64,000 bases of DNA from Curvibacter cyanobacteriorum (GCF_028649475.1 NZ_JAQSIP010000012.1:62001-126000); one strand, 5' to 3'. Shown: positions 46,299-54,305, counted from the first letter of the stretch. The notes: generated by a model not told the origin, from the sequence alone. Numbers and translations: made by a program.

Positions 46299-46328
46299 GG
46301 GGCACTCCTTAGGGCAGAACAGAAAAGC

Positions 46329-46457
46329 AAAAAAGGCGTCCTCACGCCCGCGCTGTCAGCCGCCGAAAGGGCACAGCACGGGGTGGGGACGCCTTTGTCC
46401 TTCAGACCACTCTGGCCCGCCATTGGACCTGAATGAACTGGTGACCATCGTTGGTCA
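46329..46457 (-). ncRNA. NasT-responsive leader RNA (two ANTAR hairpins plus terminator) of the nrtA operon
   Basis: Read on the minus strand. P1 is TGACC-AACGAT-GGTCA (46457-46442) and P2 is GGTCC-AATGGC-GGGCC (46429-46414, one wobble pair). Both have six-base loops with A at 1 and G at 4, the signature of RNAs bound by ANTAR antiterminators. Then a very long terminator hairpin forms: AAAGGCGTCCCCAC (46396-46383) with GTGAGGACGCCTTT, extended inside by CCCGTGCTGT with ACAGCGCGGG, followed by T residues to 46329. NasT binding to P1-P2 should prevent termination when nitrate is present. nasT is the next gene upstream. Confidence 0.9.
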
Positions 46458-46470
46458 TTGCACCCTGTTA

Positions 46471-46486
46471 TGCAAACCTTGTGCCA
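46471..46486 (-). promoter_or_regulatory. sigma-54 promoter of the nrtA operon
   Basis: Minus strand TGGCACAAGGTTTGCA has GG-N10-GC spacing and matches TGGCAC-N5-TTGCA. The start site is predicted near 46460, three bases before hairpin P1. RpoN dependence implies an upstream activator, in keeping with the NtrC-like sites behind it. Confidence 0.88.
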
Positions 46487-46547
46487 GGTCTTGGCAGGGC
46501 CTGGCGACGCTGGTTTCAGGGCGAAGGGGGTGGGTGGCGCGCGCGGC

Positions 46548-46584
46548 GCACCAGCATTGCGCCTGGGGTGCACCTGAATTGTGC
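46548..46584. promoter_or_regulatory. pair of NtrC-like enhancer sites
   Basis: GCACCTGAATTGTGC (46570-46584) and GCACCAGCATTGCGC (46548-46562) resemble the NtrC palindrome GCACC-N5-GGTGC, with one and two mismatches. Their centres are 22 bp apart, two helical turns, and lie about 95 and 117 bases upstream of the predicted start. This is the usual geometry for cooperative NtrC binding. Confidence 0.65.
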
Positions 46585-46639
46585 GCTGCACTGTGTCGCC
46601 TGGGGCGGGCGCCCGGGTGGGCCAGCGCCCGCGCCGGGG

Positions 46640-47266
46640 TCAGCCCAGCAGGTCGGCCACGTCAAGCATGCGCTGCGCCACCTCGGCCACCCGCAGGCCT
46701 TTGTCCATCGCGGCCCGGCGCAGCTTGTCGTAAGCGGCTTGCTCGGTGAGTTGCTGGCGCGCCATCAGCAGGCCCTTGGCCCGGTCAATGACCTTGCGCT
46801 CCCGCAATTCGGACTGGGCGTCGGCCAGGGCGCGACGCAGGTGCTCCTCATGCCGAAAGCGGGCCATGGCCACGTCCAGGATGGGGCGGATGCGCTGCGC
46901 CGACAAACCCGCCACGATGTAAGCCGTGACCCCGGCGGCCACCGCGTCGTGCACATGCGAGGTGTCGCTGTCGTTGGTGAACATGACGATCGGACGCCGC
47001 GCTTCGCGCGTGGCCATCACCACATGTTCCAGTGCGTCGCGCGCTTCACTTTCGGCGTCGACAATGATCAGGTCGGGTTGCAGCTGGCCCAGGCGCTCGG
47101 CCAGGAACACATCGGCGGGCAGGGTGGCCACCAGGTTGAAGCCGTTTTCGAGCAAGCCGATGCGCAGGCTGCGCGATCGCTCAGCCTGTGAGATGGCGTG
47201 CTCATCACCGGGGTCTTCGACCGCCAAGTCCGGCGCGACCACCACGATGCGCAGTGATTCGGTCAT
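46640..47266 (-). CDS. nasT: NasT-type ANTAR response regulator
   Basis: 208 residues starting [13 protein letters not shown]. The N-terminal pseudo-receiver keeps an Asp in [10 protein letters not shown], but the usual Lys region reads TAYIVAGLS, as in other NasT proteins, so phosphorylation is doubtful. The C-terminal ANTAR RNA-binding domain covers about residues 145-205 ([37 protein letters not shown]). It acts as a transcription antiterminator that binds paired hairpins in leader RNAs; two such leaders are in this cluster. In other bacteria NasS holds NasT inactive until nitrate binds, but no nasS gene is seen beside it. Confidence 0.93.
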   Translation of the reverse strand: MTESLRIVVVAPDLAVEDPGDEHAISQAERSRSLRIGLLENGFNLVATLPADVFLAERLGQLQPDLIIVDAESEARDALEHVVMATREARRPIVMFTNDSDTSHVHDAVAAGVTAYIVAGLSAQRIRPILDVAMARFRHEEHLRRALADAQSELRERKVIDRAKGLLMARQQLTEQAAYDKLRRAAMDKGLRVAEVAQRMLDVADLLG

Positions 47267-47362
47267 GGCGCTATTGTGCAAGATCCCGCCCGCTGGGCGG
47301 GGCGTTGGCCTGGCTCGGCGCGGGGCGGTCGGTCGGGCGTCCGGCCCCTGGCGGGCCTGATG

Positions 47363-47388
47363 GCCGAGGGGGCGTTGCCCCCTCGGGC
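47363..47388. repeat. perfect GC hairpin (REP-like)
   Basis: CCGAGGGGGC-GTT-GCCCCCTCGG (47364-47386) is a 10-bp perfect inverted repeat between the divergent nasT and tsaD genes. It has no T run, so it is not a simple terminator. A related sequence GGCCCCCTCGGGCC is found near 43098. Confidence 0.6.
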
Positions 47389-47424
47389 GCTGCTGCGCAG
47401 GGCACTGGCTACACTTCATGCCCG

Positions 47425-48504
47425 ATGACGAAGCCCTTGTTAACCCCTGTCGAAGCTGCCCGCGCCCCTGGTTTGGTGCTGGGCATCGAGTCCTCCTGCG
47501 ATGAAACGGGCGTGGCCCTGGTCCATGCCGACGGCACGGGCGTGCCACGCCTGGAGGCCCACGCGCTGCACAGCCAGATCGAGATGCACCAGGCCTACGG
47601 TGGTGTGGTGCCTGAGCTGGCCAGCCGCGACCACATTCGACGGGTGTTGCCGCTGGCACGCCAGGTGTTGGCCGAGGCCGGCCGCCGCCTGGACGAGGTG
47701 GATGTGGTGGCCTACACCCGCGGGCCGGGCCTGGCGGGCGCTTTGCTCGTGGGCTCGGGCGTGGCCTGTGCGCTGGCCGCTGCGCTGGGCAAGCCGGTGT
47801 TGGGTGTGCACCATTTGGAGGGGCATTTGCTGAGCCCTTTCCTCAGCGCCGACCCGCCCGAGTTCCCCTTTGTCGCCTTGTTGGTGTCGGGTGGGCACAC
47901 CCAATTGATGCGTGTCGATGCGGTGGGCGACTACCGCATCCTGGGCGAGACCATCGACGATGCAGCGGGCGAGGCCTTTGACAAATCGGCCAAGCTGCTG
48001 GGCCTGGGTTACCCCGGTGGGCCCGCGCTGTCGCGCCTGGCGGAGCAGGGCGACGCCACGGCTTTCAAGCTGCCCCGACCGCTGTTGCACAGCGGCGACC
48101 TGGACTTCTCCTTTGCGGGCCTCAAGACCGCCGTGCTGACCCAGGCGCGCAAGCTCGGCGACGATCTGGCGGCGCGCCAGGCCGACTTGGCGGCGAGCAC
48201 GCAGGCGGCCATCGTCGAGGTGCTGCTCAAGAAGTCGATGAGCGCGCTGCGTGAGACGGGCCTGCGCCGGCTGGTGGTGGCCGGGGGCGTGGGCGCCAAC
48301 CGCGAGCTGCGCCGGCAGCTGAACGCCGCGTGCGCGGCGGCGCGCGTGCGGGTGCACTACCCCGAGTTGCACCTGTGCACCGACAACGGCGCCATGATCG
48401 CCATGGCCGCCGCCATGCGCCTGCAGTCGGGCCACGCGGTGGCCGACCACCGCTACAGCTTTGATGTGCGGCCGCGCTGGCCGTTGGACGCGATCGACAC
48501 GTGA
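47425..48504 (+). CDS. tsaD: tRNA N6-threonylcarbamoyladenosine synthase subunit TsaD
   Basis: 359 residues starting [16 protein letters not shown]. It transfers the threonylcarbamoyl group to A37 of tRNAs decoding ANN codons, working with TsaB and TsaE. Kae1/TsaD motifs present are [28 protein letters not shown] (metal-binding His region), [42 protein letters not shown] and CTDNGAMIA near the end. The start is chosen because the family motif follows within 20 residues. It is divergent from nasT and ends upstream of the HTH-receiver gene. Confidence 0.96.
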   Translation: MTKPLLTPVEAARAPGLVLGIESSCDETGVALVHADGTGVPRLEAHALHSQIEMHQAYGGVVPELASRDHIRRVLPLARQVLAEAGRRLDEVDVVAYTRGPGLAGALLVGSGVACALAAALGKPVLGVHHLEGHLLSPFLSADPPEFPFVALLVSGGHTQLMRVDAVGDYRILGETIDDAAGEAFDKSAKLLGLGYPGGPALSRLAEQGDATAFKLPRPLLHSGDLDFSFAGLKTAVLTQARKLGDDLAARQADLAASTQAAIVEVLLKKSMSALRETGLRRLVVAGGVGANRELRRQLNAACAAARVRVHYPELHLCTDNGAMIAMAAAMRLQSGHAVADHRYSFDVRPRWPLDAIDT

Positions 48505-48767
48505 CGCTGACGGGGCTCAAGCGGCTGAGGCGCTGGCCCCACCGCGCCCCGGCGGCCCTTGGTCGGGCCGGCCTCGTGGCCTTGGGGCCTTGGGGCCTTG
48601 GGGCGGCGGGCGTGTCGCTTTGGGCGTTTCGGTGCGCGGGGTGGCATCGGCGTCTCTTGATTTGAAGCCGTTGGGGTTTGATTTGAAACCGCTGAGCCCA
48701 TTGAATCTTTTGCCATTTGGCATGTCATAGTGAAAAACTAATTTTTTCAACTATCACTTTGTTGAAC
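48505..48767. other. intergenic region with short repeats before the HTH-receiver gene
   Basis: Contains three tandem copies of GGCCTTGG (about 48579-48602) and two copies of TTGATTTGAA.CCG about 20 bases apart (around 48658-48692). The sequence then becomes AT-rich from about 48700. TTCAAC and GTTGAA form an inverted repeat at about 48746-48766, beside the candidate promoter. No coding frame is convincing. Confidence 0.5.
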
Positions 48768-48798
48768 TTGACAATTTAATTGGCAAATTCGGTAGAAT
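48768..48798 (+). promoter_or_regulatory. candidate promoter giving a nearly leaderless transcript
   Basis: TTGACA (48768-48773) and TAGAAT (48793-48798) are separated by 19 bases, somewhat longer than ideal. Start of transcription would fall at or next to the ATG at 48805, and no ribosome-binding sequence precedes that ATG. Confidence 0.45.
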
Positions 48799-48804
48799 TG
48801 ATTC

Positions 48805-49461
48805 ATGAGCTCCGAAAACACATTTTCCCCAGCGCCTCCCCCAGGCGAGCACTGCACCACGATCGAGGTGGCTCGTGAATTGGGCATGGCGGTCCGTTCG
48901 GTCCAAATGATGGTGGACCGGGGTGAGTTGGAGGCCTGGAAAACCCCCGGTGGGCACAGGCGTATATCGCGCATTTCGGTGGACCGATGGCTGGCCAATC
49001 GCCGCGCCGGTCGCCGCGGTGCTCAGCGCGGCAGCCCGGCCAACCCGCGCCGCGTCCTGTTCATTGAAGACTCTGCGCATTACCAGAACCTGGTGTCGCT
49101 GATGATGCAGCAGCACTTCCCCGAAGTGGCCCTGCACCTGGCCGACGACGGCATCGTGGGCCTGGCGATGTACGGCCAGTTGCAGCCCGATGTCTTGCTG
49201 CTGGACCTGCTGTTGCCGGGCATCGATGGCGCCACCTTGCTGACCAGCTTGCGGGCCCACCCCGAACTCAACCGCAGCCAGTTGGTGGTTGTCACCTCGC
49301 TCGATGAAGAGCAGCGGCGCCCCTATGCGTTCGCCTTGCGCGACATCCCGCTGGTCTACAAGCCCAATCTGGTGACGGACCTGCCCAAGCTGTTGAACCG
49401 TTTGCTCAACGACGACGACGGCGCGCACACCAGCGCGGCCCTGGGCGACACCACCGTCTGA
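48805..49461 (+). CDS. HTH (excisionase/MerR-like) protein with C-terminal receiver domain
   Basis: 218 residues. The N-terminal winged-helix segment (about 17-65) reads TTIEVARELGMAVRSVQMMV then KTPGGHRRISRISVDRWL, the HTH_17/excisionase form of the MerR fold. A basic linker (RRAGRRGAQRG) leads to a receiver domain (about 82-205) with VLFIEDSAHY, phospho-acceptor Asp in LLLDLLLPGIDG, VVVTSLDE and Lys in LVYKPN. The order is reversed relative to most response regulators, where the receiver comes first. No kinase gene is adjacent. A strong terminator follows. Target genes are unknown. Confidence 0.85.
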   Translation: MSSENTFSPAPPPGEHCTTIEVARELGMAVRSVQMMVDRGELEAWKTPGGHRRISRISVDRWLANRRAGRRGAQRGSPANPRRVLFIEDSAHYQNLVSLMMQQHFPEVALHLADDGIVGLAMYGQLQPDVLLLDLLLPGIDGATLLTSLRAHPELNRSQLVVVTSLDEEQRRPYAFALRDIPLVYKPNLVTDLPKLLNRLLNDDDGAHTSAALGDTTV

Positions 49462-49556
49462 GGGCGCTCAACGGCTTGTGGGCGCCAGGCTGTGGCGCCC
49501 CCCGGGCCCGCGGGTGTGGCCCGTTCTTGAGGCCCGTTTTGATACGCCTGTCACCG

Positions 49557-49590
49557 AACCCCGGCGGCGCTTGCGCGGCCGGGGTTTTTT
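49557..49590 (+). terminator. intrinsic terminator after the HTH-receiver gene
   Basis: AACCCCGGC (49557-49565) pairs with GCCGGGGTT (49578-49586), followed by TTTTTT through 49590. It lies 96 bases past the stop. Confidence 0.9.
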
Positions 49591-50129
49591 GCGTCTTTTT
49601 TCATCTTGGTCGCAGCGGGGCTTGGCGGGCTGATCAATGTGCGGCGCCGTTTCGATAACTATCATTTGCGCCCCTTCCCGTCCCTTCATGCCCCTTGGTT
49701 CTGGGGGCGGTCGGTCGGGGCCTGAAGGCGACGCGGCCAAGACCCTGTGGCCACCCCGGTGCCCGGCTTCGGTGCATGCCTCTGCTGCGCCACCAAGGGG
49801 CGGGCGGAGCTGGGTGAACCAAGGCCGCCGCCGCTGTGAAGCGCTCACCCCAGGCGCCTCGGTTTCGGCGGCCGGTCCCCAAAAAAGCAGGCCTCCATCC
49901 GGAGGCCTGGGTTGGGCGGTTTGGGTGCTGGGTGGCCCTGCAGGGTCGGTGGGCCTTGGTGGGCTCAAGAGGCCTCGGCGAACCTTTGTCCTGAAGCCTT
50001 TGGCGTTGCTTTCAGCGATGGCCTCTGCGTTGCGGCCAGCCTGGGGACCTGCCTTGGGGGGCGCCCCGGTGCGCGTCGGGGCGCGCGATCCGTAGGTCAC
50101 CGCGGCCACCCGCTGGGTTCAGGCTGGGT
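49591..50129. other. about 540-bp region without a clear gene
   Basis: Between the terminator at 49590 and the hsp20 stop. Frames of up to 200 codons exist on both strands but are low-complexity and lack start signals or family motifs. The only clear element is a minus-strand terminator at 49881-49909. The stretch between that terminator and hsp20 could be a long 3' untranslated region or could hold a small RNA; I cannot tell which. Confidence 0.4.
49881..49909 (-). terminator. intrinsic terminator about 220 bases downstream of hsp20
   Basis: On the minus strand CAGGCCTCC (49909 down) pairs with GGAGGCCTG (to 49888) around a four-base loop, then six T residues (49886-49881). The nearest upstream gene on this strand is hsp20, ending at 50130. 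Confidence 0.85.
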
Positions 50130-50522
50130 TCACTCGATGGTCAAGCGCGTGACGGGGTCGAGCGGGGCCTTTTTGGCCAGCGTGATGGACAGCACGCCGT
50201 TCTCCAGGCGGGCGCGGCTCTGGCTGGCCTCGATGTCCTGTGGCAGTTCGTAGGCGGCCTGGTACTGGCGCGGTGCGTCGGCCACGCTGCTGATGCGCAC
50301 CGTGTTGTGGGTCAACTCGATTTGCAATTGCTCGCGGCTCAGACCGGGCACGTCGAGTTGCAGGGTGCAGTGCTGTTCGTCTTGTTCGAAACGGGCTGGG
50401 ATTTCCGCAGCGCGGGCAGGGGCTTTTTGCAGTGCCTGGCCGAGAAAGCGCTCCAGGTGGCGGTCGGTGACGCGCAGGCCGGGCAGGTAGGCGGAATGGC
50501 GGATGACGGGCGCGAAGATCAT
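50130..50522 (-). CDS. Hsp20/alpha-crystallin family small heat-shock protein
   Basis: 130 residues. A short N-terminal arm (MIFAPVIRHSAYLPGLR) is followed by an alpha-crystallin domain (about 45-130) with CTLQLDVPGLSREQLQIEL, YQAAYELPQDIEASQS and the typical ARLENGVLSITLAKK. It is an ATP-independent holdase chaperone, probably cytoplasmic and oligomeric. The C-terminal I-X-I motif is not obvious; the protein ends LTIE, so oligomer contacts may differ. It is divergent from the solute-binding protein gene. I see no CIRCE or ROSE-type element in the 92-base gap. Confidence 0.88.
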   Translation of the reverse strand: MIFAPVIRHSAYLPGLRVTDRHLERFLGQALQKAPARAAEIPARFEQDEQHCTLQLDVPGLSREQLQIELTHNTVRISSVADAPRQYQAAYELPQDIEASQSRARLENGVLSITLAKKAPLDPVTRLTIE

Positions 50523-50614
50523 GGGACGGGTCCTTTACACTGCGCGGCGCTCGAATTGAGCCCCGCATGGATCGAAGGTGTGATCCCTGCGTTTTTTTTC
50601 AAGGAATTTTCTTC

Positions 50615-51895
50615 ATGGAATATCTGCGCAGATCCCTCTTGAAAACGGCGGCGCTGGCGTTATCTGCCGGCCTCGCACCGTTGTCCCAGGCGCAGTCGGC
50701 GAATGCCACTGGGCCGATTCGATTGGCGCTGATCGAGGGCCTCAGTGGCCCGTTTGCCAACGCGGGTGAGGCGGTGTATCGCAATATTCTGTGGGCGGTC
50801 GAGCGCGTCAATGCGCGCGGTGGGGTCAAGCTGCCGGGCGGCGCCCGCCTGCTGCAACTGGACCGCTACGACAGCAAAGGCCAGAACGAGGAAGCCCTGT
50901 CGGCCCTGCGTTCGGCCATCGACGATGGCTGCCGGGTGGTGCTGCAAGGCAACTCCTCGGCCACCGCGGCCGTGCTGCTGGATGCCATCCAGAAAAACAA
51001 CGACCGCGATCCGTCGCGCCGGGTGCTGTTCCTCAACTACTCGGCCGTCGACCCGGCGCTGACCAACGAGCGCTGCAGCTACTGGCACTTCCGCTTCGAC
51101 GCCCACGCTGACATGCGCATGGCTGCCCTGATGGAGGTGATCCGCGAGGACCGCGCGGTGAAGAGCGTCTACCTGATCGGTCAGGACTACAGCTTTGGCC
51201 AGGCGGTGCTCAAAGAGGCCCGCCGCCAGTTGGCGGAGCAGCGGCCGGACGTGCACATCGTGGGCGATGAGCTGCATCCGCTGGGTCGGGTCAAGGACTT
51301 TGCGCCCTATGCGGTCAAGATCAAGGCCAGCGGGGCCCAGGCGGTGATCACGGGCAACTGGGGCAATGACCTCACGCTGCTGATCAAGGCGGCCCGCGAA
51401 GTCGGTTACGACGGCCGCTTCTTCACCTACTACGGCAACGCCCTGGGGGCGCCGGCGGCCATCGGCGACGCCGGCGTGGGGCGCGTGGTGGCGGTGGCCG
51501 ACTGGCTGCCCAATGTGCCGGGGGCGCAGAGCGAGGCCTTCTACCAGTCGTTCCGCCAGCGCTTCCCCAAGCCGGCCGACGACTATGTGCACATGCGCAT
51601 GCAGCTCATGATCGAGGCCCTGGCGCAGGCGCTGGAGAAAGCCGGCAGCACCGAAGCCGGTGCGGTGGCCAGCAAGCTCGAGGGCAGCACGGTGTCGCTG
51701 TCGGGGCAATCGGGCACCATGCGCGCCTCGGACCACCAGTTCCAGCAGGGCCTGACGGTGGGGGTGATGGACAAGCAGGGCAGCCCCGGGGTGCGCTTTG
51801 ACGTCGAGGGCTCGGGCTACGGCTTCAAGGTGATCCGCCAGATCCCGGCCAGCAAGGCCGAGATGGCGACCAGCTGCCGCATGGTTCGCCCCTGA
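50615..51895 (+). CDS. periplasmic solute-binding protein, branched-chain amino acid (HAAT) type
   Basis: 426 residues. The signal MEYLRRSLLKTAALALSAG carries a twin-arginine-like RRSLLK. The mature part starts IRLALIEGLSGPFANAGE, the opening of Leu/Ile/Val-binding (type I fold) proteins, and continues with VVLQGNSSATAAVLLDAI, VYLIGQDYSFGQAVL and AVITGNWGNDLTLLIKAA. The ligand cannot be predicted. The ATG at 50615 is preceded by AAGGA. There are no LivHMGF-type permease or ATPase genes in the window, so it is an orphan here and its membrane partners are elsewhere. Confidence 0.88.
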   Translation: MEYLRRSLLKTAALALSAGLAPLSQAQSANATGPIRLALIEGLSGPFANAGEAVYRNILWAVERVNARGGVKLPGGARLLQLDRYDSKGQNEEALSALRSAIDDGCRVVLQGNSSATAAVLLDAIQKNNDRDPSRRVLFLNYSAVDPALTNERCSYWHFRFDAHADMRMAALMEVIREDRAVKSVYLIGQDYSFGQAVLKEARRQLAEQRPDVHIVGDELHPLGRVKDFAPYAVKIKASGAQAVITGNWGNDLTLLIKAAREVGYDGRFFTYYGNALGAPAAIGDAGVGRVVAVADWLPNVPGAQSEAFYQSFRQRFPKPADDYVHMRMQLMIEALAQALEKAGSTEAGAVASKLEGSTVSLSGQSGTMRASDHQFQQGLTVGVMDKQGSPGVRFDVEGSGYGFKVIRQIPASKAEMATSCRMVRP

Positions 51896-51989
51896 GGTCC
51901 GGCGTGGGCGGGGCCCCGCCACTGCTCGCGGGCAGGTCGCTCGGGCGCGGTTGAGCGGCTGGCGCGCGCCAACCGGCTGCGCCCAGGTC

Positions 51990-52445
51990 TTAGCGCGTGT
52001 AGCCCTCGCAGGCGCCGGCATTGGGCCGTCCGGCGCATTCGCGCAGCAAGCGTCGATCGCGCTCGCTGCGGGACTCTTCACTGCCCGAAGGCGGAGCCGG
52101 CTTGGCCTTTGAGCGGCCTTTGCCTTTTTTGGGGGCCGCCTTGGCCTGGCTTGCCAACCCCGGTGCCTGGGCGCTGAACCGGCCTGCGCCGGACACCAGG
52201 CCCTCTGGGCGAGGCACGGGCCTGGCGATCCCGGTGATGGTGGCCCCACGGGCTGCGGGGCCGGCGGCGAGCCAGGCTGCGCGCGAGGCTGCGTGCGAGA
52301 CCACAGGCGCCTTCGCGGGCACCGCCGCCTCCGCCAGGGGCGTGGCCGCGAGTGCCCAGGCGCCGAGCAACAGCCAGGGGCTCAGGCGCGGCCGGTGGCG
52401 CGGGCCTGGCAGCGATGGGACCGATGGGTGCGGGTTGCAGGTCAT
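51990..52445 (-). CDS. small secreted basic protein, function unknown
   Basis: 151 residues. The ATG at 52445 has AGGAG at good spacing. A signal peptide (LSPWLLLGAWALAATPLAEA) is followed by an Ala/Pro-rich stretch, a Lys-rich segment (KAAPKKGKGRSKAKPAPPS) and a C-terminal motif with two Cys (RLLRECAGRPNAGACEGYTR). That C-terminal motif looks conserved and may form a disulfide. I do not recognise a named domain. It faces the solute-binding protein gene convergently, with a 94-base gap. Confidence 0.68.
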   Translation of the reverse strand: MTCNPHPSVPSLPGPRHRPRLSPWLLLGAWALAATPLAEAAVPAKAPVVSHAASRAAWLAAGPAARGATITGIARPVPRPEGLVSGAGRFSAQAPGLASQAKAAPKKGKGRSKAKPAPPSGSEESRSERDRRLLRECAGRPNAGACEGYTR

Positions 52446-52541
52446 GGCTTCTCCTGGTGGGCGAGCCCATGCTAGAAGGCTCCGCTAACATGCTGATTTG
52501 TTCATTTGCGCCGCCCCGGCGCGCCCCACAGGACCCGATTC

Positions 52542-53711
52542 ATGAGACCCGCCATCCTCCAGCTCGAAGCCTCCCTGATCCGCGAAGTGGCCAATGCCGG
52601 CCTGGGGCGGCCCGACGTGCTGGCCTTCTGGTTTGGCGAGAGCGACGAAGTCACGCCCGCCGCGGTGCGCCAGGCCGCCATCGATTCGATCGCCCAAGGC
52701 GAGACCTTCTATGCCCACAACCTGGGCCTGCCCGAGTTGCGTCAGGCGGTGGCCGACTACACCAGTGCTTTGCACCGCCCGGTGGGGCCCGAGCGCGTCG
52801 CGATCACCTCGGGTGGGGTGAATGCGCTGATGCTGGCCATCCAGGCCCTGGTTGAACCCGGTGACGATGTGGTGGCGGTGACGCCGGTCTGGCCCAACCT
52901 GCTGGCCCAGCCGCTGATCATGGGTGGCGTGGTGCGCACGGTGGCGCTCAAGCCGACGCTGAGCGGCGAGGGCGCGGGCCTGTGGCAACTGGACCTGCCG
53001 GAGTTGCTGGCCGCCATCACACCGACCACGCGGCTGTTGATCGTCAACGCCCCGAACAACCCGACGGGCTGGACCCTCAGCCAGGCCGAGCAGGAGGCCA
53101 TCCTGCAGCACTGCCGCCGCACCGGCACCTGGATCCTGGCCGACGAGGTGTACGAGCGCCTGTACTACGGCGAGTCGCCCAAGCAGTGCGCGCCGAGCTT
53201 CCTTGACCTGGCCGAGCCCGAGGACCGCCTGGTGGTGGTGCACAGCTTCTCCAAGAGCTTCCTCATGACGGGTTGGCGCCTGGGCTGGCTGGTCATGCCG
53301 CCGTCGATGCTCGACCCCATGGGCAAGCTGATCGAGTTCAACACCTCCTGCGCCTCGGTCTTCACCCAGCGCGCGGCGCTGGCGGCGCTGCAGCAGGTGG
53401 GCGACATCACGCCGCGCGTGGTCAGCCACCTCAAGGCTTGCCGCGACCGCCTGGTGCCGCAATTGCAGGCCTTGCCTGGCGTGCAGGTCGCCGCGGCGCC
53501 GGGGGGCATGTATGCCTTCTTCAAACTGGCAGGCCATGACGACTCGCTGGCGGTGGCCAAGCGCCTGGTGCGCGAGGCCGGACTGGGTTTGGCCCCGGGC
53601 AATGCCTTCGCGCCGCAGGCCGATGGCTGGCTGCGTTGGTGCTTTGCGTCCAAGGACCTGGAGCGGCTGGATCAGGGGGTGGCTCGACTCAAGCAGTGGC
53701 TCGGGCTATAA
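52542..53711 (+). CDS. PLP-dependent class I/II aminotransferase
   Basis: 389 residues starting MRPAILQLEASLIREVANAG. Fold-type I motifs are ITSGGVNALMLAIQALVEPG (cofactor phosphate region), VNAPNNPTGWTLS, WILADEVYERLYY and the Schiff-base Lys in SFSKSFLMTGWRLGW. The C-terminal Arg region reads GWLRWCFASKD. It belongs to the aspartate/aromatic-type aminotransferases; the amino donor and substrate are not clear. It is cytoplasmic. The rpsO promoter overlaps its stop codon. Confidence 0.92.
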   Translation: MRPAILQLEASLIREVANAGLGRPDVLAFWFGESDEVTPAAVRQAAIDSIAQGETFYAHNLGLPELRQAVADYTSALHRPVGPERVAITSGGVNALMLAIQALVEPGDDVVAVTPVWPNLLAQPLIMGGVVRTVALKPTLSGEGAGLWQLDLPELLAAITPTTRLLIVNAPNNPTGWTLSQAEQEAILQHCRRTGTWILADEVYERLYYGESPKQCAPSFLDLAEPEDRLVVVHSFSKSFLMTGWRLGWLVMPPSMLDPMGKLIEFNTSCASVFTQRAALAALQQVGDITPRVVSHLKACRDRLVPQLQALPGVQVAAAPGGMYAFFKLAGHDDSLAVAKRLVREAGLGLAPGNAFAPQADGWLRWCFASKDLERLDQGVARLKQWLGL

Positions 53712-53712
53712 T
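53684..53712 (+). promoter_or_regulatory. sigma-70 promoter of rpsO
   Basis: TCGACT (53684-53689), a 17-base spacer and a perfect TATAAT (53707-53712) that overlaps the stop of the aminotransferase gene. The start site would be near 53719, giving a leader of about 77 bases. Confidence 0.7.
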
Positions 53713-53795
53713 CCCGAAGCTTTGCATTGTGCAGGGCAGCACGCTGGCCGCATTTTCCGGCAGCCAGCGCAAGTCAAATATTCAAAGGAACAAAA

Positions 53796-54062
53796 ATGAT
53801 CGCATCGTCCATCAAGGCAGAGGTCGTCAAGGCCAACGCTCGCAGCGCCAACGACACCGGTAGCCCCGAAGTCCAAGTCGCCATCCTGACCGCTCGCATC
53901 AACGAGCTGACCCCCCACTTCAAGACCCACGCCAAGGACCACCACGGCCGTCGCGGTCTGCTGCGCATGGTGAGCCGTCGCCGCAAGCTGCTGGACTACC
54001 TGAAGTCCAAGGATGCTGACCGCTACACTGCACTGATCGCCAAGCTGGGTCTGCGCAAGTAA
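53796..54062 (+). CDS. rpsO: 30S ribosomal protein S15
   Basis: 88 residues, the exact family length. The start [20 protein letters not shown] is preceded by AAAGGAACAAAA. Conserved segments are [36 protein letters not shown] and [10 protein letters not shown]. It binds 16S rRNA early in small-subunit assembly. The rpsO-pnp order is the classical one. A strong terminator separates the two genes, so pnp is also likely to have its own promoter. Confidence 0.98.
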   Translation: MIASSIKAEVVKANARSANDTGSPEVQVAILTARINELTPHFKTHAKDHHGRRGLLRMVSRRRKLLDYLKSKDADRYTALIAKLGLRK

Positions 54063-54081
54063 TTCGCACGACGAATGCTGG

Positions 54082-54120
54082 ACGCCTGAGTTAGTTCACT
54101 AGCTCAGGCGTTTGTTTTTT
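54082..54120 (+). terminator. intrinsic terminator after rpsO
   Basis: ACGCCTGAG (54082-54090) pairs with CTCAGGCGT (54103-54111) and is followed by TTGTTTTTT. It lies 20 bases after the rpsO stop. Confidence 0.92.
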
Positions 54121-54305
54121 GTCGCTTCCATCAGGTTTGAAAACAGGGATGCGCGCTGTGTCATTCCATCAGCTTCCAGGCGGCTTGGGCCCGCTCGGGA
54201 TTTGCTGGAATGGCATCGTGTTTCGGGTTTTCAACTGACCTTCACCACCCAGGCAGGGTGGTTTCAAGTCCGGCCTGGGGCCGGCAATACAGCAGGAGCT
54301 GAAAC

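Noticed and set aside
48805-49000. Excisionase-like HTH considered as a phage or integrative element remnant
   Set aside because: It is fused in frame to an intact receiver domain, and there is no integrase, attachment repeat or other phage gene nearby. It reads as a chromosomal regulator.
49468-50109. 213-codon minus-strand frame in the gap between the HTH-receiver gene and hsp20
   Set aside because: Low-complexity Arg/Pro/Gly product with no ribosome-binding site, spanning two terminators.
50523-50614. Heat-shock control element (CIRCE or ROSE type) before hsp20
   Set aside because: No matching inverted repeat or SD-blocking hairpin could be made out in the 92-base gap.
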